Source: Methylocystis sp. (lineage in GTDB: Bacteria; Pseudomonadota; Alphaproteobacteria; Rhizobiales; Beijerinckiaceae). From it: DNA of 62,508 nt. Shown here in pieces: positions 35,590 through 44,826 of this stretch. The position numbers and the translations under genes were made by a program. Where the stretch lies: contig JADCCX010000085.1 in assembly GCA_020252485.1 (NCBI GenBank), positions 1 through 62,508 of the forward strand. Direction: 5' to 3'. The notes beneath the pieces were generated by a model, which had not been told where the DNA came from, did no database searches, and saw only the letters and a list, made by a program, of their open reading frames with translations. Position 1 is the stretch's first letter; every line of letters starts with the position of its first letter.

Positions 35590-37251
35590 ATGCCGGATTC
35601 ACCCGCCGCCTCCCCTGACGCATCCCTCGACCGCCGCCAGATGCTGGCGCTGGCGGCCGCGCTGGCGGTCAGCGGAGCCGCGCCTGCCTCAGCGCAGGCG
35701 AAGGGGCTGGAGCTCGGCGCCGCGCAGCCGTTTTCCTTCGATAGCCTGATCGCACGCGCCAAGACTATGGCGGGACGGCCCTATCAGGCCCCCCCGACGC
35801 CAGCCCCTGACATCCTCGAGCAGATCGATTATGACGCCCATGGCAAGATCAGGTTCCGGCCGGAGCTCGCGCCCTTCAGCTTCGAGCAGCTGGGTCCGAA
35901 CAATCAGGTCCTGATCGGCAAGGGCCGGTTCGCGGCGACCTTCTTCCACCTCGGCCGCTACTTCAAGAAGCCGCAGCGCATCCATATCGTCGAGGGCGGG
36001 CAGGCCCGCGAAATCCTCTACCGGGAGGATTACTTCGACATGCCGAAGGATTCGATCGCGCATAAGCTGCCGCGGGGCGCGGGCTTCGCCGGTTTCCGCT
36101 TCCAGGAGGCGAATTCTCCGGGCGGCCAGGCCCCCGCCAAGGGCTGGCGGGACGGGCCGCTCCCCTGGCAGAGCAACGATTGGGTGGCCTTTCTGGGCGC
36201 GTCTTACTTCCGGGCCATCGGCGACGAGTTCCAGTATGGCCTCTCGGCGCGGGGCATCATGGTCGATGCGGCGATCGGCGGAAAGGCCGAGGAGTTCCCC
36301 GATTTCACGCATGTCTGGCTGGAGCGGGGCGCGGGCGACAGCGTCACCGCCTATTGCCTGCTCGACGGCCCTTCGCTGTCGGGCGCCTACCGTTTCGTGA
36401 TGACGCGCGGCCGGGGCGTCACCATCGACATCGAGAAGCACCTCTTCATCCGCAAGGATATCGAGCGCTTCGGCGTGGCGCCGCTGACCTCGATGTTCTG
36501 GTTTTCCGAGACGATCAAACCGACGGCCATCGACTGGCGGCCCGAGGTGCATGATTCGGATGGCCTTGCGATCTGGACCGGTGGCGGCGAACGCATCTGG
36601 CGGCCGCTCAACAACCCGCGCCGGACCATCGCCTCCTCCTTCGTCGACGAGAACCCGCGCGGCTTCGGCCTGCTGCAGCGCGACCGCATCTTCGCCAATT
36701 ACATGGACGGCGTGTTCTACGAGCGGCGGCCCTCGCTCTGGGTCGAGCCGCAGGGCAACTGGGGCAAGGGTTCGGTCCAGCTGATCGAGATCCCGACCGA
36801 TGACGAGATCCACGACAACATCGTCGCCGCCTGGATTCCCGCCGCCCCCGTCAAGGCCGGCGACAGCTTCCGCTTCGCCTACCGCACTTATTGGCAAGCC
36901 GATGAGCCGACGCCCACGCCGCTGGCCCGCTGCGTGGCCACCCGCCTCGGCAATGGCGGCCAACCGGGCACCGTCCGCCCGCAGGGCGTGCGCAAGTTTG
37001 TGGTGGAGTTCAAGGGCGGGCCGCTCGAGAGCATCCCCTTCGGCGTCAAGCCGGAGGCCGTGCTCCATGCCTCGCGCGGCGCCTTCTCCTATGTGTTCAC
37101 GGAAGCGGTCCCCAACGAGGTGCCGGGCCACTGGCGCGCCCAGTTCGACCTGACGGCCAACGGCGGCGAGCCGGTCGAACTGCGCTGCTTCCTGAAGGCG
37201 GGTGACAAGGTGCTGACCGAAAGCTGGCTCTGCCAATACTGGCCGGATTAG
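35590..37251 (+). CDS. Glucan biosynthesis protein, OpgG/OpgD (MdoG) family
   Basis: A 553-residue periplasmic protein for osmoregulated periplasmic glucan synthesis. A twin-arginine leader (LDRRQMLALAAALAVSG, cleavage near ASAQA at about residue 36) favours Tat export as for OpgD. The beta-sandwich body shows IDYDAHGKIRFRPE, FFHLGRYFKKP, GASYFRAIGDEFQYGLSARG and FSETIKPTAIDWRPEVHDSDG. G and D forms cannot be separated with certainty from sequence; the Tat leader points to D. No opgH is adjacent. Confidence 0.9.
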   Translation: MPDSPAASPDASLDRRQMLALAAALAVSGAAPASAQAKGLELGAAQPFSFDSLIARAKTMAGRPYQAPPTPAPDILEQIDYDAHGKIRFRPELAPFSFEQLGPNNQVLIGKGRFAATFFHLGRYFKKPQRIHIVEGGQAREILYREDYFDMPKDSIAHKLPRGAGFAGFRFQEANSPGGQAPAKGWRDGPLPWQSNDWVAFLGASYFRAIGDEFQYGLSARGIMVDAAIGGKAEEFPDFTHVWLERGAGDSVTAYCLLDGPSLSGAYRFVMTRGRGVTIDIEKHLFIRKDIERFGVAPLTSMFWFSETIKPTAIDWRPEVHDSDGLAIWTGGGERIWRPLNNPRRTIASSFVDENPRGFGLLQRDRIFANYMDGVFYERRPSLWVEPQGNWGKGSVQLIEIPTDDEIHDNIVAAWIPAAPVKAGDSFRFAYRTYWQADEPTPTPLARCVATRLGNGGQPGTVRPQGVRKFVVEFKGGPLESIPFGVKPEAVLHASRGAFSYVFTEAVPNEVPGHWRAQFDLTANGGEPVELRCFLKAGDKVLTESWLCQYWPD

Positions 37252-37268
37252 GAACGACCACCGCCCGG

Positions 37269-37348
37269 CGTCATGGACGGGCTTGACCCGTCCATCCACG
37301 TCTGCTGCATCTAAAACGTGGATGGCCGGATCAAGTCCGGCCATGACG
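37269..37348. repeat. Nested palindromic repeat, copy 1
   Basis: Two hairpins, ATGGACGGG/CCCGTCCAT and ATGGCCGG/CCGGCCAT, each with a CTTGA or TCAAG loop core, are flanked by CGTC, CACGT, ACGTG and GACG. The whole unit is itself a larger palindrome. A related copy lies at 47624-47706. It fills the gap between the glucan gene and rnhA and may act as a bidirectional terminator. Confidence 0.7.
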
Positions 37349-37374
37349 AAGAAAGCCCTTTGCGAGTTCCCGGG

Positions 37375-37812
37375 CTAACCGCGCACGCTCTTGATCCCCT
37401 CGCGGGCGAGCTCATCGGCCCGCTCGTTCATCGCGTCGCCGGCATGGCCCTTGACCCATCGCCAGTCGATGCGATGGCGGCTCGCGGCCTCCTCCAGCCG
37501 CTGCCAGAGCTCGGCGTTCTTGACCGGCTTCTTGTCCGCCGTCTTCCAGCCGTTCTTCTTCCAGCCATGGATCCATTGCGTGATGCCCTGGCGGACATAC
37601 TGGCTGTCGATGTGCAATGTGACATCGCAGGGCTTCTTCAGCGCTTCGAGCGCGCTGATCGCGGCCATCAGCTCCATGCGGTTGTTGGTGGTTTCGGCTT
37701 CCCCGCCAAAGAGCTCCTTGCGGTGCTCACCTGCGACAAGGATCACGCCCCAGCCGCCGGGTCCGGGATTGCCCGAGCAGGCGCCATCCGTCCAGATATC
37801 GACAGCGCTCAT
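37375..37812 (-). CDS. rnhA: Ribonuclease HI
   Basis: A 145-residue enzyme that cuts RNA in RNA-DNA hybrids. All four acidic catalytic residues are visible: [17 protein letters not shown] (Asp8), NNRMELMAA (Glu near 46), HIDSQYV (Asp near 68) and NERADELA (Asp near 132). Length is typical. It is the last gene of the ispH-thrB-rnhA operon, joined by an ATGA overlap. Confidence 0.95.
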   Translation of the reverse strand: MSAVDIWTDGACSGNPGPGGWGVILVAGEHRKELFGGEAETTNNRMELMAAISALEALKKPCDVTLHIDSQYVRQGITQWIHGWKKNGWKTADKKPVKNAELWQRLEEAASRHRIDWRWVKGHAGDAMNERADELAREGIKSVRG

Positions 37813-38777
37813 CGCACCGCGCCGTATTCGGCGGCGCTGGCGACCTTCTGATGGGTCCGGAGCCGCCGGTAATAGGCCATCGGATCATGCGGCTTCACCA
37901 AGGCGCCCGGCGGCACGTTCAGCCAGTCGTAAAGCCGGGTGAGCATGAAGCGGAGCGCGGAGCCGCGGCAGAGAACCGGCAGCGCGGCGATCTCGCCATC
38001 CGTCAGCCGCCGCACCCGCTCGTAGCCGGCAATGAGGGCGCGGCCCTTGGTCTGGTTGAAGGCGTAATCCGGCTCAAAGCACCAGGCGTTCAGGCAGATC
38101 GCCAGATCATAAGCGAGCAGATCGTTGCAGGCGAAATAGAGATCGATGATGCCCGACAGCGCGCCCTTCAGAAAGAAGACGTTGTCGGGGAAGAGATCGG
38201 CGTGGATGATTCCCGCGGGCAGGCCCGTGGGCCAGTTCCGCTCAAGGTGGAGCAGTTCCTCATCCGCGAAGGAATAGAGCCCGGCCTGCACCGAATTGGC
38301 GGCAGGACCGGACCTTTCGAGCAAGGGCCGCCAGCCATGCGGCCCCAGCGCGTTGATGCGGGAATGGCTTGTGAAACTCCGGCCCGCCTCGTGCAGTTTC
38401 GCCAGAGCCTCGCCCAGCTGGCCACATTGCTCGGCATTCGGCCGCCGGGCCGACATCCCCTCCAGAAAGGTGACGAGGACGGCGGGCCGTCCGGCGAGCC
38501 GCCGCAGCGACTCCCCGTCCCGCGCCTTCACCGGCAGCGGCGTGCTGATGCCGTTCTTCGCAAGATGCGTCATCAGCGCCAGAAAGAACGGCAGATCCGC
38601 CTCGTTCACACGCTTCTCGTAAAGCGTCAGGATGAAGCGGCCGGCATCGGTCTGCAGCAGGTAGTTCGAGTTCTCGACGCCCTCGGCGATGCCTTTGCAG
38701 GAGACGAGGCCGCCTATGTCATAACCGGCGATGAAGCTCGCGAGCTCCTCGTCGGGAACCTCCGTATAGACCGCCAT
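37809..38777 (-). CDS. thrB: Homoserine kinase (APH-fold type)
   Basis: A 322-residue kinase phosphorylating homoserine in threonine synthesis, of the aminoglycoside-phosphotransferase-fold type used by Alphaproteobacteria. Motifs: [10 protein letters not shown] near residues 32-41, [13 protein letters not shown] (catalytic Asp) near 190 and [11 protein letters not shown] (metal site) near 210. ATG 38777 overlaps the ispH stop; the longer frame upstream is ispH in another frame. The ispH-thrB-rnhA order is a familiar alphaproteobacterial arrangement. Confidence 0.93.
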   Translation of the reverse strand: MAVYTEVPDEELASFIAGYDIGGLVSCKGIAEGVENSNYLLQTDAGRFILTLYEKRVNEADLPFFLALMTHLAKNGISTPLPVKARDGESLRRLAGRPAVLVTFLEGMSARRPNAEQCGQLGEALAKLHEAGRSFTSHSRINALGPHGWRPLLERSGPAANSVQAGLYSFADEELLHLERNWPTGLPAGIIHADLFPDNVFFLKGALSGIIDLYFACNDLLAYDLAICLNAWCFEPDYAFNQTKGRALIAGYERVRRLTDGEIAALPVLCRGSALRFMLTRLYDWLNVPPGALVKPHDPMAYYRRLRTHQKVASAAEYGAVR

Positions 38778-39757
38778 CAGGCCGCGGCTTCGCGCAGGTT
38801 GCGGGGCAGCGGAAAGAACATGCTTTCCTCCGCCGTCGACACGTTCTCGATCTCGATCGTGTAATGCGCGGCGAAAGCGTCGATGATCTCCTCGACCAGC
38901 ACCTCCGGCGCGGAGGCCCCGGCGGTGATGCCGAGCGTCCGGAGGCCAGCGAACTCCGGCCAGCCGATATCCTCGGCGCGCAGCACCAGGCGCGCGGTCC
39001 GGCAACCGGCGCGCTCGGCGACCTCGCGCAGGCGCTGCGAGTTGGACGAATTGGGCGAGCCGACGACGATCAGCGCATCGACCGTGGGCGCCACCTGCTT
39101 CACCGCCTCCTGGCGGTTGGTGGTGGCGTAACAGATATCCTCCTTGTGCGGCCCGGCGATCGCGGGAAATCGCTCCTTCAGCACCGCCACGATTTCCGCC
39201 GTATCATCGACCGAGAGCGTCGTCTGCGTGACGAAGGCGAGGTTCCCAGGGTCGCGCGGAAGGAGCGCGCGCGCGTCCTCGACGGTTTCGACGAGAATGA
39301 CCGCGCCGGGGGGCAGCTGGCCCATGGTGCCCTCCACTTCCGGATGCCCCCTGTGGCCGACCATCAGCAGATCCCTGCCGCGCTTGTGATGGATCTCCGC
39401 CTCGCGATGGACCTTGGTCACCAACGGACAGGTGGCGTCGATGGCGAAGAGATTGCGCCGCTCGGCCTCGGCGGGGACTGCCTTGGGCACGCCATGCGCC
39501 GAGAAGATCACCGGCGCCTCTGTATCCGGGACATCATCCAGGCTCTTCACGAAGATCGCGCCCTTCGCCTTCAGGCCCTCGACGACATATTTGTTGTGCA
39601 CGATCTCGTGGCGCACATAGACCGGCGCGCCATAGATCTTCAGCGCCTTCTCGACGGCATCAATGGCGCGCACCACCCCGGCGCAGAAACCGCGCGGCGC
39701 GCAGAGCTTCACCAGAAGCGGCGGTTTGGGCGCAGGCGCTGTGTTGACCGTGGGCAT
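38777..39757 (-). CDS. ispH: 4-hydroxy-3-methylbut-2-enyl diphosphate reductase
   Basis: A 326-residue [4Fe-4S] enzyme making IPP and DMAPP in the last step of the MEP isoprenoid pathway. The three cluster cysteines are in [11 protein letters not shown] (residues 18-28), [12 protein letters not shown] (near 107) and [11 protein letters not shown] (near 205). [10 protein letters not shown] and [11 protein letters not shown] complete the substrate site. It heads the operon with thrB and rnhA, and its upstream gap of 175 bp faces the divergent antiporter gene. Confidence 0.95.
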   Translation of the reverse strand: MPTVNTAPAPKPPLLVKLCAPRGFCAGVVRAIDAVEKALKIYGAPVYVRHEIVHNKYVVEGLKAKGAIFVKSLDDVPDTEAPVIFSAHGVPKAVPAEAERRNLFAIDATCPLVTKVHREAEIHHKRGRDLLMVGHRGHPEVEGTMGQLPPGAVILVETVEDARALLPRDPGNLAFVTQTTLSVDDTAEIVAVLKERFPAIAGPHKEDICYATTNRQEAVKQVAPTVDALIVVGSPNSSNSQRLREVAERAGCRTARLVLRAEDIGWPEFAGLRTLGITAGASAPEVLVEEIIDAFAAHYTIEIENVSTAEESMFFPLPRNLREAAA

Positions 39758-39932
39758 GCGCCCGGTTTGGCCGCTGCCGGGTTTCGCGTCAAGTTGGGGA
39801 GAGCGCGCGGCCCCTCAGCCTTGCAAGGCGCAATGAATGGAGTACTGCCTCTCGTATCGGCGTACATTCACCACTATCTGCGGCCGATCCCGGCGGCTAT
39901 GCTCGCCTTCCCCCTCCGCGAGCCCCCTCATC

Positions 39933-41825
39933 ATGGTCGATGCCGCCCACAGCAGTGATCTGATCCAGCAGGCTGTCGTTTTCCTCGGCGCCGCGGCCAT
40001 CGCTGTTCCGGCGTTCCGCTTCGCGGGCCTTTCCGCCATTCTGGGCTATCTGGTCGCCGGCATCGCCATCGGCCCTTCCGGCTTCGCCTATTTCACCGAT
40101 CCGGCGACGCTCTTCGGCATTGCCGAGGTAGGCGTGGTGATGTTCCTGTTCGTGATCGGACTGGAGCTGAAGGTCTCGCAGCTGATCGCCATGCGGCGCG
40201 ACATCGCCTGGCTCGGCTCGCTGCAGATGATCCCCACGACGCTGCTGCTAATGGGCATCCTGATGCTGCTTGGCCTGAGCTGGCGGGCGGGCCTCGTGGT
40301 TGGCGTCGCCGTCGCGCTCTCGGCCACCTCCATCGCCCTGCAGATCCTGCAGGAGCGCGGTCACATGCAGCACGTCTACGGCAAGAAGAGCTTCGCGATC
40401 CTGCTCTTCCAGGATCTGTCCGTGGTGCCCATCCTGGCTCTGGTGCCGTTGCTCGCTCTTGGTGTGGGCGCCCCCAAGGAGACCTCGGAAACGATAATCG
40501 CGATCAGCAAGGCAGTCGCCGCGATTGCGGTGATCGTCCTTGCCGGGCGCTATCTGCTCAACCCGATGTTCAGGTATCTGGCGCGGCTGAACAGCCACGA
40601 GATCATGACCATCGTCGCGCTGCTGATCGTGTTGGGCGCGGCGAGTCTGATGAGCCTCGTCGGCATGTCGATGGCGCTCGGCGCGTTCCTCGCGGGAATA
40701 TTGCTGGCCGAATCGAACTTCCGCCATGAGCTTGAGGCCGACATCGAGCCGTTTCGCGGCCTCTTGCTCGGCCTGTTCTTCATGTCGGTCGGCATGCTGA
40801 TCGACCTCAGGTTCGTGTGGCAGAATCTCGGTTATGTGCTGGCGCTCACCGCAGGCCTGATCCTCGTCAAATTCGCCGTCAACTGCGCGATCGGGCTCGT
40901 CGAGAAGGCTCCGGCAAGCTCCTATCTGCGCGCCGCCAGCATTCTGACGCCGGCGGGTGAATTCTCCTTCGTGATCCTGCCGCTGGCGGCGACGCTCGGC
41001 ATCCTGTCCGGCGGCGACCAGAAGCTCTTTATGGCTGTGGCCGCCTTCTCGATGCTGTTGGGACCCATCGTCTCGAAGGTGGTCGATGGCTATGCGCAGC
41101 GGCTTGAGCAGCAAAAGAAACTGGCAGGCCCGCGCATCGACGAGGATTTCAGCGACGCCAAGGGACAGGCGCTGGTCATCGGCTTTGGCCGTTTCGGACA
41201 GCTCGTGAACCAGATGCTGCTGACCTCCGGAACGGGCGTCACGGTCATCGATAACGATATTGAGATGATCGAGGCGGCAGGATCCTTCGGCTTCAAGGTC
41301 TATTTTGGCGATGGCCAGAGGCTCGACGTTCTGCGGGCGGCGGGAGCGGAGGAAGCGGAAGTCATCTGCGTGTGTATCGACAACCAGGACGCGGCGGTCC
41401 GCATCGCCGCGATCGTCAGCAGCAACTTCCCGCTCGCCAAGCTGATGGTGCGCGCTTACGACCGCAGGCATGCGCTGGAGCTGATGCGCCATGAACCCGA
41501 TCTCGTGGTTCGCGAAACCTTCGAATCCGCTTTGGTCATGGGCCGCGAGACGCTTGCAGCGCTGGGGCGCAGCGACGGCGAGGCATCGGATATCCTGGAG
41601 GATGTGCGCAAGCGCGACCAGAAGCGGCTGGAAATGCAGTTCGACACCTCGGATATCAAATCCGGCTCGGATCTGACCCACAAGCAGGCGGTCCGCGCCT
41701 CGGTGAAGCCCACGCCGCTCGACGAGCCGACGAAGCCCTCGCGCGGGCTTTCGCCCGAAACGCAGGAGGTGCTGGATCATGCGGCGCGCTCCGCCGAACG
41801 GCGCACCTCCGGGAAGGTCAACTGA
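39933..41825 (+). CDS. KefB/KefC-like monovalent cation:proton antiporter (CPA2) with RCK domain
   Basis: A 630-residue inner-membrane antiporter. Residues 1-~390 form about 12 membrane segments, with GYLVAGIAIGPSGF near 33-46 and GIAEVGVVMFLFVIGLEL near 60-77. From about 412 a TrkA-N nucleotide-binding domain follows (ALVIGFGRFGQLVNQML, then VIDNDIEMIE). The tail (550-630) is charged. The family exports potassium or sodium in exchange for protons. I chose ATG 39933 over an upstream in-frame codon because it gives the usual short N-terminus. It overlaps the MATE gene by one base (TGATG). Confidence 0.88.
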   Translation: MVDAAHSSDLIQQAVVFLGAAAIAVPAFRFAGLSAILGYLVAGIAIGPSGFAYFTDPATLFGIAEVGVVMFLFVIGLELKVSQLIAMRRDIAWLGSLQMIPTTLLLMGILMLLGLSWRAGLVVGVAVALSATSIALQILQERGHMQHVYGKKSFAILLFQDLSVVPILALVPLLALGVGAPKETSETIIAISKAVAAIAVIVLAGRYLLNPMFRYLARLNSHEIMTIVALLIVLGAASLMSLVGMSMALGAFLAGILLAESNFRHELEADIEPFRGLLLGLFFMSVGMLIDLRFVWQNLGYVLALTAGLILVKFAVNCAIGLVEKAPASSYLRAASILTPAGEFSFVILPLAATLGILSGGDQKLFMAVAAFSMLLGPIVSKVVDGYAQRLEQQKKLAGPRIDEDFSDAKGQALVIGFGRFGQLVNQMLLTSGTGVTVIDNDIEMIEAAGSFGFKVYFGDGQRLDVLRAAGAEEAEVICVCIDNQDAAVRIAAIVSSNFPLAKLMVRAYDRRHALELMRHEPDLVVRETFESALVMGRETLAALGRSDGEASDILEDVRKRDQKRLEMQFDTSDIKSGSDLTHKQAVRASVKPTPLDEPTKPSRGLSPETQEVLDHAARSAERRTSGKVN

Positions 41826-43249
41826 TGCCCGACACCGCCGCATCGCCAGAGGCGCAGGCTGCCGTGTCGGAGAAGCCTGTGCCGAAGCTGCCGGATGCCG
41901 TCTTCACGCGGGGCTCGACCATGCGTCATGTCATCAGGATGACCTTGACCGGCTCCATTGGCCTGATGGCGATCTTCCTCGTCGATTTCCTGAGCCTGCT
42001 TTACATCTCCTGGCTCAAAAACGAAGCGCTGACGGCAGCGGTCGGCTATTCCTCTGTCGTTCTGTTCTTTCTGACCTCGGTCAACATCGGCTTCATGATC
42101 GCGGCGACAGCTTTGACAGCCCGCCGGTTGGGCATGGGCGACCGGGCTGGCGCAAGGCGGATCGCCGGTTCATCAATGGGCTGGATGGTGGTAGTCTCGG
42201 GACTCGTTCTGGCGCTCATCATCCCTCTCCTCAAGCCGCTTCTGGGCTTGCTGGGCGCGGAAGGGATCGTTGCGGACGCTGCCGAGCGCTACCTGCTGAT
42301 TGCCTTGCCATCGAATATCCTGATGGCCATCGGCATGGGGTTTTCGGGCATTTTGCGCGCCGTGGGCGATGCGAACCGCTCCATGTATGTAACGCTTTCG
42401 GGCGGCATCGTCACCGCGATCATCGATCCGATCCTGATTTTCGGCCTGGGCCTTGGCATGGACGGCGCCGCCATCTGCATCGTCATCTCGCGCGCCGTCT
42501 TCGCGCTGGTTGGCTGGCATGGCGCGATCAAGGTGCACAGCATGGTCCAGCGGCCGACCGCGGCGGGCATGCTGGAGGACGGCGGCGCCATTGCCGCCAT
42601 CGCTGGACCCACGATCCTGACCAATATCGCGACGCCCTTCGCGACCGCCGTCGTGGCCCGCGTCGTCTCGGATTACGGGCCCTGGGCCATCGCGGCCAAT
42701 GCCGTCATCGACCGGCTGATCCCGATCGCCTTCGGCGCCATGTTCGCGCTATCCGGGGCCGTCGGCCCGATCATGGCCCAGAACTGGGGGGCGGGCAGGT
42801 TTGACCGGATGCGCGCTACCTTGCGCGACAGCTTCATCTTCGCCGGCCTCTATGTGCTGGCGAGCTGGGCGGCGCTGGTTCTGTGCCGGCACTGGATCGT
42901 GCAGATCTTTGCACTGACCGGGCCGGCGGCGGAGGGCGTCATCTTCTTCTGCTGGATCAGCGGGCCGATGTGGTTCTTCATCGGGCTCCTGTTCACGGCC
43001 AATGCCGCCTTCAACAATCTCGGCTTTCCACTCTATTCGACGATCCTGAACTGGGGCCGCGCGACCATCGGCACCATTCCCTTCGCCTGGGGCGGCGCCA
43101 GGCTCTTCGGCTACGAAGGCGCTTTGGCCGGCATGGCGCTTGGCTCGGTGATCTTCGGCATTGTCGCGGCTTTCCTCGCCATTCGGACGATTGCCACGCT
43201 GGAGAAACGCCAGCATGAGACGCCGGCGCTGCAGCCCAGGCCGGCCTGA
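41825..43249 (+). CDS. MATE family efflux transporter
   Basis: A 474-residue multidrug and toxin extrusion protein with about 12 membrane segments in two similar halves. Typical traits are the N-terminal LTGSIGLMAIFLVDFLSLLYISWL, the loop with LGAEGIVADAAERYLLI and FSGILRAVGDANRSM near 170. It exchanges protons or sodium for drugs or metabolites. It is translationally coupled to the antiporter gene (TGATG). The substrate is not predictable. Confidence 0.87.
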   Translation: MPDTAASPEAQAAVSEKPVPKLPDAVFTRGSTMRHVIRMTLTGSIGLMAIFLVDFLSLLYISWLKNEALTAAVGYSSVVLFFLTSVNIGFMIAATALTARRLGMGDRAGARRIAGSSMGWMVVVSGLVLALIIPLLKPLLGLLGAEGIVADAAERYLLIALPSNILMAIGMGFSGILRAVGDANRSMYVTLSGGIVTAIIDPILIFGLGLGMDGAAICIVISRAVFALVGWHGAIKVHSMVQRPTAAGMLEDGGAIAAIAGPTILTNIATPFATAVVARVVSDYGPWAIAANAVIDRLIPIAFGAMFALSGAVGPIMAQNWGAGRFDRMRATLRDSFIFAGLYVLASWAALVLCRHWIVQIFALTGPAAEGVIFFCWISGPMWFFIGLLFTANAAFNNLGFPLYSTILNWGRATIGTIPFAWGGARLFGYEGALAGMALGSVIFGIVAAFLAIRTIATLEKRQHETPALQPRPA

Positions 43250-43311
43250 GCCGCTGTTGCCATGGCAGGGCGGTAAGCCTAACCTTCCACCCATTGCGGG
43301 AGAAACGGCGC

Positions 43312-44073
43312 ATGAACAATCTCTACGAGATGATGATGCAGGCGCAGGGCGGCAACGCCATGCAGAACATGGCGCGCCAGTTCGGGCTGGCGCCCGAGCA
43401 GGCGCAAAGCGCGGTCGAGGCCCTGCTTCCGGCCTTTCAGATGGGCCTGGAGCGCCAGGCCTCCAACCTCGATGGCCTCCAGCGGATGATGCAGATGATC
43501 GGCGGCGGCCAATATGCGGCGTTTCACGATGCCGATGGTGACGGCGTCCCCGATGCCGCCGTCAGCGAGGGCAACGACGTTCTTGGCCAGTTGTTCGGCA
43601 GCAAGGACATATCGCGGGCCGTGGCGGCTCAGGCCTCCGCCGTCAGCGGCATCAGCGATTCCGTCATGAAGCAGATGCTGCCGGTGATCGCGGCCATGCT
43701 GATGGGCGGCATGTTCAAGGGCGCCATGAACAACGGCCTCGGCGGCCTGATGGGGCAGGCCATGCAGGGCGGCATGGGCGGCGCCGGCGGATTCGGCAAC
43801 GTCTATGGCCAGATGATGGGCGGCCAGCAGCAACCGCAGAACCCTATGGGGAACATGATGGGCGGGATGGGCGGCAACGCGCTGGGCAATCCGCTCAACA
43901 CGTTCCTGGGGGGCATGATGGGCGCCGCGAAGCCCGCACCCCCGCCCCCGCAAGACCCGATGATGGCCGGCTTCGATATGCTCAAGGGCATGTTCCAGAC
44001 CGGCCAGCAGGTGCAGCAGGCGCAGATGGACGGCCTGCAGCGCATTTTCGAGCAGTTCAGCGGGCGGAAGTAG
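43312..44073 (+). CDS. DUF937 domain-containing protein
   Basis: A 253-residue protein of low complexity. The N-terminal ~130 residues are helical and fit DUF937 (FGLAPEQAQSAVEALLPAFQMGL). The middle (about 135-220) is very rich in Gly, Met, Asn and Gln, and PAPPPPQDP precedes a C-terminal helix. Residues 72-80 contain DADGDGVPD, a calcium-loop-like pattern. No signal peptide. ATG 43312 has GGGAG upstream, better than the in-frame ATG at 43294. Function unknown. Confidence 0.75.
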   Translation: MNNLYEMMMQAQGGNAMQNMARQFGLAPEQAQSAVEALLPAFQMGLERQASNLDGLQRMMQMIGGGQYAAFHDADGDGVPDAAVSEGNDVLGQLFGSKDISRAVAAQASAVSGISDSVMKQMLPVIAAMLMGGMFKGAMNNGLGGLMGQAMQGGMGGAGGFGNVYGQMMGGQQQPQNPMGNMMGGMGGNALGNPLNTFLGGMMGAAKPAPPPPQDPMMAGFDMLKGMFQTGQQVQQAQMDGLQRIFEQFSGRK

Positions 44074-44084
44074 CGAAGGCTATT

Positions 44085-44125
44085 GTCATAACGCTCGTCA
44101 TAACGTAATGACTTCAGTTATTACG
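44085..44125. promoter_or_regulatory. Operator-like repeats upstream of the toxin-antitoxin pair
   Basis: Direct repeats GTCATAACG lie at 44085-44093 and 44097-44105. They are followed by an inverted repeat with arms CGTAAT (44104-44109) and ATTACG (44120-44125), extendable to nine bases with one mismatch. This is the expected setting for antitoxin autoregulation. Confidence 0.6.
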
Positions 44126-44134
44126 GAGAGCATC

Positions 44135-44395
44135 ATGAACAAGCGAACTGAAATCCCGAAGGACCAGGACTTCACGACCCTCAAGATTGTGCAGATCGGC
44201 AATTCGTTGGGCGTCGTATTGCCGCGTGATGTGCTCGATGAACTGAATGTCGAGAAGGGCGACAAGCTCTTCATCACGCGCTCGCCCGAGGGCTATCGCT
44301 TCACCCGCAACGATCCGGAATTCGAACGGCGCATGGCGCTCGCCCGCGACATCATGCGGCGGCGGCACAACGTGCTGCGCGAACTCGCAAAATAG
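44135..44395 (+). CDS. AbrB/MazE-family antitoxin
   Basis: An 86-residue DNA-binding antitoxin. The swapped-hairpin AbrB domain reads TLKIVQIGNSLGVVLPRDVLDELNV in overlapping pieces at about residues 15-39, followed by GDKLFITRS. The C-terminal half is charged and helical, suited to bind the toxin. ATG 44135 has GGAGA nine bases upstream; a frame start at 44108 lies inside the operator. The Doc toxin gene follows after 11 bp. Confidence 0.85.
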   Translation: MNKRTEIPKDQDFTTLKIVQIGNSLGVVLPRDVLDELNVEKGDKLFITRSPEGYRFTRNDPEFERRMALARDIMRRRHNVLRELAK

Positions 44396-44406
44396 CAGCT
44401 TTCCCG

Positions 44407-44802
44407 ATGACCAATTATCGCTGGCTGGACCGCGAGACCATACTCGCGATCCACGAGGAGCAACTGGCGCAGCACGGCGGCGGCGTGGGAATCCGCGACG
44501 AGGGCCTGATCGAATCCGCCCTCGGAAGGCCGCAGAACATCGCGATCTACAATCCCGAAGCCGACCTTTGCGATCTTGCGGCGGCCTATGCCTATGGAAT
44601 TGCAAAGAACCATCCGTTTATCGATGGCAACAAGCGCACGGCCTATGTCGCCATGGAACTGTTCCTGATTGAGCATGGCATGTTGCTGACAGCGGAAGAC
44701 GGCGACGCCGTCGTGACGTTTCTGGGGCTCGCTGCAGGCGAGATCACAGAGGAGCAACTAGCGGCTTGGATCAGGAGCAATGCGGAGACAATGACCGGCT
44801 GA
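44407..44802 (+). CDS. doc: Doc-family (death-on-curing) toxin, Fic fold
   Basis: A 131-residue toxin. The Fic motif HPFIDGNKRTAY near residues 62-73 is intact. Doc proteins phosphorylate elongation factor Tu and stop translation, and are neutralised by the adjacent antitoxin. IHEEQLAQHGG near the N-terminus and RDEGLIESALGRPQN are also typical. The pair is a chromosomal type II module. It is convergent with the HdmA-like gene, 24 bp away. Confidence 0.9.
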   Translation: MTNYRWLDRETILAIHEEQLAQHGGGVGIRDEGLIESALGRPQNIAIYNPEADLCDLAAAYAYGIAKNHPFIDGNKRTAYVAMELFLIEHGMLLTAEDGDAVVTFLGLAAGEITEEQLAAWIRSNAETMTG

Positions 44803-44826
44803 GCAGGCGTCGTCTCGACCACCTCA

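Noticed and set aside
37269-37348. Possible CRISPR array
   Set aside because: There are only two unlike hairpins with no regular repeat-spacer pattern and no cas genes, so this is an intergenic palindrome.
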